Source of the DNA: Desulfurobacteriaceae bacterium
GTDB taxonomy: Bacteria > Aquificota > Aquificia > Desulfurobacteriales > Desulfurobacteriaceae
Direction of reading: 5' to 3'
Assembly (NCBI GenBank): GCA_027064485.1
Contig: JAMOPR010000158.1
Span: forward strand, 1 to 11,436
Length of the DNA stretch: 11,436 nucleotides
Both the position numbers and the translations under genes were made by a program. Numbering within the stretch: the stretch's first letter is position 1; each line of letters opens with the position of its first letter. This document shows, one piece after another, positions 7,994 to 11,436 of this stretch. Below the pieces are notes generated by a model. That model was not told where the DNA came from and searched no databases. It saw nothing but the letters and a program-made list of their open reading frames with translations.

Positions 7994-8013
7994 TTTTTTG
8001 ACAAAAAAGTCAA
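7986..8013 (-). promoter_or_regulatory. Predicted sigma70-type promoter of the tetR-efflux operon
   Basis: On the minus strand, TTGACT (8013-8008, five of six consensus bases) is followed after 16 bp by TATGTT (7991-7986, four of six). TGTTAT after 18 bp is an equally good -10. Transcription would start near 7975-7980, inside the palindrome, leaving a short leader before tetR. The -10 lies within the right arm of the operator, which suits steric repression. The promoter is predicted by eye only. Confidence 0.5.
7998..8013. repeat. Perfect inverted repeat TTGAC-A6-GTCAA at the divergent promoter core
   Basis: TTGAC (7998-8002) and GTCAA (8009-8013) are exact reverse complements around six A residues. 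Each arm reads as a -35-like hexamer, TTGACA on the plus strand and TTGACT on the minus strand. The same repeat could also be a protein-binding site distinct from the larger palindrome 5 bp to its left. Confidence 0.6.
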
Positions 8014-8027
8014 GTCCCTTGTTTTAT
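7998..8027 (+). promoter_or_regulatory. Possible promoter for the coiled-coil gene
   Basis: TTGACA (7998-8003) is a full -35 consensus. The best -10 at a normal distance is only TTTTAT (8022-8027, 18-bp spacer, four of six). An alternative pair is TTGTTT (8019-8024) with TAAATT (8042-8047). The strong -35 and the following gene support a plus-strand promoter somewhere in this gap, but the exact -10 is uncertain. Confidence 0.35.
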
Positions 8028-8091
8028 TTGTAAATAGGATTTAAATTGCTAACAAAGGAAAATAAACTCAAACTTAACCAAGGAGGTTATC

Positions 8092-8406
8092 ATGCAGTTA
8101 AAAGAAATCGTTGACAAACTTCAATCTTTCACATCTGAAAAAATTGAAGAGCTCATCAAAGAACTTGAGGAAAAAGGCAAAGTTACCAAAGAAGAAGGAG
8201 AGGAACTTTTAAAAAGATTCAGAGAAAAACTTGAAACCCAAAAAGAGGAAATCCAGAACGAAATCAACAGTATTTTAGACCAAACAAACTCTATGATTAA
8301 AGAAAACATCGAGGAACTCAAAAAAGAACTTGAAGCAATCAAGAAAGAATTGAAGAAGGAAATTAAAGCCCTTGAGGAGGAGATTCTCAAACAGAAGGAG
8401 AAATAA
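8092..8406 (+). CDS. Small Lys/Glu-rich coiled-coil protein, phasin-like
   Basis: This is a 104-residue soluble protein with no signal peptide, no membrane segment and no Cys, Trp, Tyr or His. By count 27 residues are Glu and 21 are Lys. Heptad-like spacing of Leu/Ile runs almost end to end, so it should be one long amphipathic helix or helical hairpin that oligomerises. The segment ELEEKGKVTKEEGEELLKRF (about 24-43) resembles a short motif I associate with phasin-like (polyhydroxyalkanoate granule-associated) proteins, where a KGK(V/I)T(K/E)EEG turn joins two helices. That resemblance is from memory and weak on such biased composition. The start is well supported by AAGGAGGT (8080-8087), 4 nt before the ATG. 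It is transcribed away from tetR, sharing their intergenic region, and is followed by a hairpin, so it is probably monocistronic. No function is assigned. Confidence 0.85.
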   Translation: MQLKEIVDKLQSFTSEKIEELIKELEEKGKVTKEEGEELLKRFREKLETQKEEIQNEINSILDQTNSMIKENIEELKKELEAIKKELKKEIKALEEEILKQKEK

Positions 8407-8433
8407 ACAAATACTAAACACAACTTAAACATT

Positions 8434-8473
8434 AGGAGGAACGTTCAGCGAGAGTTCCTCCTGTAATACTTTT
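8434..8473 (+). terminator. Hairpin after the coiled-coil gene, probable intrinsic terminator
   Basis: AGGAGGAAC (8434-8442) and GTTCCTCCT (8454-8462) pair perfectly over 9 bp around an 11-nt loop, 28 nt after the stop codon. The downstream tract GTAATACTTTT is a poor U run, so termination may be partial. The 5' arm contains a perfect Shine-Dalgarno core and the 3' arm its complement, but no start codon lies at a suitable distance. Confidence 0.6.
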
Positions 8474-8487
8474 ACCGATTTTTACCG
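8470..8487 (+). repeat. Direct repeat TTTTACCG x2, one helical turn apart
   Basis: TTTTACCG occurs at 8470-8477 and again at 8480-8487, start to start 10 bp, so both copies face the same side of the helix. They lie at or just before the weak -35 region proposed for the solute-binding protein gene, where an activator could bind. No binding protein is identified, and short AT-rich repeats can arise by chance. Confidence 0.35.
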
Positions 8488-8511
8488 CCATTTCCTACAG
8501 GATTATCTAAT
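8482..8511 (+). promoter_or_regulatory. Weak candidate promoter for the solute-binding protein and comEC genes
   Basis: TCTAAT (8506-8511) matches five of six -10 bases; the hexamer 18 bp upstream, TTACCG (8482-8487), matches only three of six -35 bases. Between this and the start at 8592 the leader has two small inverted repeats: GTTACT/AGTAAC (8514-8519/8530-8535) and AAAAAT-CCC-ATTTTT (8540-8554). TATAAA at 8569-8574 is too close to the start codon to be the main promoter. Confidence 0.3.
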
Positions 8512-8591
8512 ACGTTACTTTAGTAGCTCAGTAACTCAGAAAAATCCCATTTTTGGTAAACTTCAGCCTATAAATCAAAACAGGAAGAAGC

Positions 8592-10349
8592 ATGAAAGAT
8601 AAGGTATTGTTCAAGCTTTTTCTCTTTCCGTTAGTTGTGTCTGTTTTAATAATAATTCCTCTTTTGCTCATTCCCGAACCACACGCAAAAGTTGAAAAGA
8701 CTCCTTTGGGCAAAAGGGTTGATTTAAACAAAGTAAGATTTCTGCCGGGAAAATACGGCGGCACTCTTTACACTGCCACATCGTCAGACCCAAAAACTTT
8801 CAATTTAGTTTTAGCACACGAAACGTCTTCAACAGATGCCGTAGGAGAGTTGTTTGAAGGACTAACAGAGGTTGACGTCAAAACGCTAAAACCTGCTGGA
8901 GCGTTGGCAACAAGTTGGGAATTTAAGGATGGGGGGAGGAGGTGGATTTTCCACCTAAGGAAAGGAGTCAAATGGTTTGATGGGAAAGAATTTACGGCAG
9001 ACGATGTAATATTTACATACAATGACATTTACTTTAATCCCAAAATCCCCAACTCCACCCGCGACACCTTCCTCATCAATGGCAAACTTCCCAAATTCAA
9101 AAAAATAGACAAATACACTGTAGAAATAGACCTACCTCAGCCTTTCGCACCGCTACTTTATTCTCTATCTGCCCCTATATTTCCCAAACACGTTCTTGAA
9201 AAAGCAGTAAAAAGCGGAAAGTTTATGGAAACCTGGACCGTTTCAACCCCTCCAGAAGAACTCATCGGAACGGGACCTTACAAATTAGTCAAATACGTTC
9301 CCGGACAGTATTTAGTTTATGAAAGAAATCCCTATTACTGGAAAAAAGATGAAAAAGGTAAAAATCTTCCTTACATAAAAAAGAAAGTCACTTTCATCCT
9401 ACCGGACAAAAACACCCAGCTTTTAAAATTCAAAGCGAGAGAAATAGACTTTTATGGAATGCGAGGAGATGATTATCCTGCACTGGCAAAAGGGCAAAAG
9501 GAAGGAAATTACACAATTTACAACTTGGGAGCCTCACTAACCGCAGATTTCTTGTGTTTCAACGAAAAGAAAGGAGCAATACCAGACTGGAAATGGAAAC
9601 TATTTACAAACAGAAAATTCCGCTGGGCTATATCCCACGCAATAGATAGAAAAGGAATTGTTCTAACAGTTTACAACGGACTTGGAATTCCCGTTTACGC
9701 CCCTGTAACGCCTGCAAACAAGCTCTACTGGAGCCCTGACTACCCGAAGTTTCCCTACAACCTAAAAAAGGCAAAAAAGCTCTTAGCAGAAATAGGTTTA
9801 AAGGATAGGAACGGAGACGGCTGGCTGGAAACGCCCGATGGACACAAAGTAGAATTTAATCTACTAACCAATTCAAATAACCCTGCAAGAGTAGAAATTG
9901 GAGCAATAATAAAAAATGACCTAAAAAAATTAGGAATAGATGTCCACTTTCAACCTTTAGACTTTAACAATTTGGTAGAAAAGCTATTAAACACTCACGA
10001 TTTTGATGCCGTAATAATTGGACTAACCGGTTCGATAGACCCCAATAGTGGCAGAAATGTATGGATGAGCAGTGGACAACTCCACTTGTGGAATCCTAAT
10101 CAGAAAAGACCAGCTACTAAATGGGAAGCCGAAGTTGACAAATTGTTTAATGAAGGTGCAGAAACGTTAGATTTTGAAAAGAGGATAAAAATTTACAAAA
10201 AAGCTTACAGCATAATAGCTTACGAACAGCCACTAATTTACATAGCTGCACCTATGGTTTTAGAAGCTGCAAGGAATAGAGTAAGAAACTTCTTCCCAAC
10301 CATTTGGGGTGTTTACAAACCTGAAAGGATGTTTATTGAAAGCAAATGA
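8592..10349 (+). CDS. ABC transporter substrate-binding protein, family 5 (oligopeptide/dipeptide/nickel type)
   Basis: This 585-residue extracytoplasmic binding protein belongs to the SBP family 5 (DppA/OppA-like), which captures peptides, nickel chelates, sugars or other ligands for an ABC importer. After a hydrophobic N-terminus (about 8-28) comes the mature domain. Characteristic parts are PGKYGGTLYTATSSDPKTFN (52-71), SWEFKDGGRRWIFHLRKGV (108-126) with WFDGKEFTADDVIFTYND (128-145), the segment IGTGPYKLVKY, RNPYYW, FRWAISHAIDRKGI and FPYNLKKAKKLLAEIGL. A DRNGDGWLE loop, common in this family, follows. There is no lipobox Cys, so it is either secreted or held by an uncleaved N-terminal helix. 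AGGA (8582-8585) is 6 nt before the ATG. No permease or ATPase gene follows; instead its stop codon overlaps the comEC start. Ligand cannot be predicted. Confidence 0.93.
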   Translation: MKDKVLFKLFLFPLVVSVLIIIPLLLIPEPHAKVEKTPLGKRVDLNKVRFLPGKYGGTLYTATSSDPKTFNLVLAHETSSTDAVGELFEGLTEVDVKTLKPAGALATSWEFKDGGRRWIFHLRKGVKWFDGKEFTADDVIFTYNDIYFNPKIPNSTRDTFLINGKLPKFKKIDKYTVEIDLPQPFAPLLYSLSAPIFPKHVLEKAVKSGKFMETWTVSTPPEELIGTGPYKLVKYVPGQYLVYERNPYYWKKDEKGKNLPYIKKKVTFILPDKNTQLLKFKAREIDFYGMRGDDYPALAKGQKEGNYTIYNLGASLTADFLCFNEKKGAIPDWKWKLFTNRKFRWAISHAIDRKGIVLTVYNGLGIPVYAPVTPANKLYWSPDYPKFPYNLKKAKKLLAEIGLKDRNGDGWLETPDGHKVEFNLLTNSNNPARVEIGAIIKNDLKKLGIDVHFQPLDFNNLVEKLLNTHDFDAVIIGLTGSIDPNSGRNVWMSSGQLHLWNPNQKRPATKWEAEVDKLFNEGAETLDFEKRIKIYKKAYSIIAYEQPLIYIAAPMVLEAARNRVRNFFPTIWGVYKPERMFIESK

Positions 10350-11436
10350 AAAGGCACGAACTTTTTATGTTCTTTTTGTGCTCGGTTGCGCTAATTCCGA
10401 TATTTCCAGAAAAGTTCATTCCATTTATACTAATCTTTACCCTCATTACCGGCACACTTTACTTTTATAGATTTCAATCAGCCAAAGAACTGTTTTTAGG
10501 AGGACTAATAGCGTTTATTCTACCTTTCACAGTCAAACATTTTGAAAAGGAAAAAGAAATTGTCATCTGGATAAAAGATTACGGTGACAACTATCACGTA
10601 GCTATAACTTCAAAACACAGATACATACCTCTAAAAAATCAAGATGTAAACGTCGGAGACATTGTTTCAGGGAAAAAATTCCTTCCAAACGAATCGTTAA
10701 AAGCAGAAATATTAAGATTAAGAAAAGAACTTTATGAAAATGGAGAGAAGAAAATAGACTTTCCTATATCGGCAGTTTGCGGTGCAATTACATTAGGCAT
10801 AAGGTATGAAATACCGGCTTCAATTAAAAGTTATATGGCTTTAAACGGAACTTATCACTTACTTGCAATATCTGGACTCCACATTGGGATAATTTTAAGC
10901 GCTGCTGCTTTTATCCTAAAACTTCTAAAAACAAGAAAACCTTGGAGTAAAGCAGCAATTTTGATACTACCGCTACTACCGCTCACAGGATTCTCACCTT
11001 CGGTAGTAAGGTCCTACATCTTCCTATCTTTACTTTCTATAGGAATGGAAAACTACCGAAAAGTTTCACCTCTATACCTATTAGGCGTTGCTATGTTAAT
11101 TACTATTCTATTGAACAAATTTAACCTATCGGCAGTTCTATCTTTTTTGGCAGTTTTAGGAATAATTACAACGCTAACAGAAAACGAAAATCGCATTCTG
11201 AAAACAGTAAAAGTTTCTTTAGCCCCGATGCTTTTTACTCTACCTGTTATACTCTATCAATTTGGAACGGTAAATGTCACTTCTTTTCTAACTTCAATAG
11301 TTGCAGAATTTCTATTCACACCTTTTCTCATAGCAACTTTTATTTCAAATCTGACAGGATGGCATTTTGATTTTCTAAATCAACTAACAGAGTTTTTGGG
11401 TTTTACCTTTTTAAAATTAGAACAAATCCTGCTTTT
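10346..11436 (+). CDS. comEC: ComEC/Rec2-family DNA internalisation channel, N-terminal 363 residues, cut by the window edge
   Basis: ComEC is the inner-membrane channel that passes single-stranded DNA into the cytoplasm during natural transformation. The reading frame opens with ATG overlapping the TGA of the preceding gene and stays open to the last base, where two nucleotides of a codon remain. The N-terminus has about three membrane spans (about 8-63), then a small soluble segment (about 70-115, DUF4131/OB-like position, with NVGDIVSGKKF). The competence domain follows, with the defining NGTYHLLAISGLHIGI (167-182) and GFSPSVVRSYIF (215-226), and further hydrophobic spans. The C-terminal spans and any metallo-beta-lactamase domain lie outside. 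No good ribosome site precedes the ATG (only AAAGGA about 14 nt away), so translation probably depends on termination of the binding-protein gene. Family call is strong from the two motifs. Confidence 0.92.
   Translation, partial: MKRHELFMFFLCSVALIPIFPEKFIPFILIFTLITGTLYFYRFQSAKELFLGGLIAFILPFTVKHFEKEKEIVIWIKDYGDNYHVAITSKHRYIPLKNQDVNVGDIVSGKKFLPNESLKAEILRLRKELYENGEKKIDFPISAVCGAITLGIRYEIPASIKSYMALNGTYHLLAISGLHIGIILSAAAFILKLLKTRKPWSKAAILILPLLPLTGFSPSVVRSYIFLSLLSIGMENYRKVSPLYLLGVAMLITILLNKFNLSAVLSFLAVLGIITTLTENENRILKTVKVSLAPMLFTLPVILYQFGTVNVTSFLTSIVAEFLFTPFLIATFISNLTGWHFDFLNQLTEFLGFTFLKLEQILL

Noticed and set aside
8121..8432. Open frame of 103 codons on the minus strand
   Set aside because: It is antisense to the Lys/Glu-rich coiled-coil gene. 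The repeated GAA/AAA codons give Phe/Ser/Leu-rich nonsense, and there is no ribosome site.
8520..8600. GTAGCTCAGT at 8523-8532, resembling the D-arm of a tRNA
   Set aside because: No matching acceptor stem, anticodon arm or T-arm (no GGTTCGA-type sequence) can be placed around it, so it is a chance match.

Overview
The window looks like chromosomal DNA of a thermophilic, Gram-negative, AT-rich bacterium. The proteins are rich in Lys, Glu and Ile, Shine-Dalgarno sites are strong (AGGAGG types), genes are packed with repeated 4-nt ATGA overlaps, and there is a complete RND pump with an outer-membrane factor. The style fits Aquificota, perhaps Desulfurobacteriaceae; this lineage guess is inference from composition and protein character, not from a marker gene.

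Minus strand, 7955 down to 1: a single gene train, in transcription order. It runs tetR-type repressor (7955-7365), membrane fusion protein (7368-6238), HAE1-type RND transporter (6241-3122), NodT/OprM-type outer-membrane lipoprotein (start placed at 3120, ends 1699), GT4 glycosyltransferase (1702-614), and the N-terminal half of BioA, the biotin-pathway aminotransferase (start placed at 597, runs off the left edge). Three junctions are ATGA overlaps, one is TAAGATG, and only 16 bp separate the glycosyltransferase from bioA. The first four genes form a self-contained, probably autoregulated tripartite efflux system; the last two are unrelated in function and appear to ride on the same transcript.

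Intergenic 7956-8091: a 30-bp interrupted palindrome (7964-7993) lies just before tetR and overlaps the predicted -10 of its promoter. Next to it is a perfect TTGAC-A6-GTCAA inverted repeat that supplies a -35-like hexamer on each strand, so the two divergent promoters would be interleaved.

Plus strand, 8092-11436: a 104-residue Lys/Glu-rich coiled-coil protein (phasin-like) comes first. It is followed by a 9-bp hairpin (8434-8462) and a 130-bp leader with short repeats. Then come an orphan family-5 ABC solute-binding protein (8592-10349) and, overlapping its stop codon by ATGA, a ComEC/Rec2-type DNA-uptake channel gene that runs off the right edge.

Most genes are recognisable families. The less ordinary points are the interleaved operator/promoter architecture, the stand-alone coiled-coil gene sharing it, and the coupling of an orphan solute-binding protein to comEC. 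I saw no rRNA, tRNA, CRISPR array, insertion sequence or broken gene.
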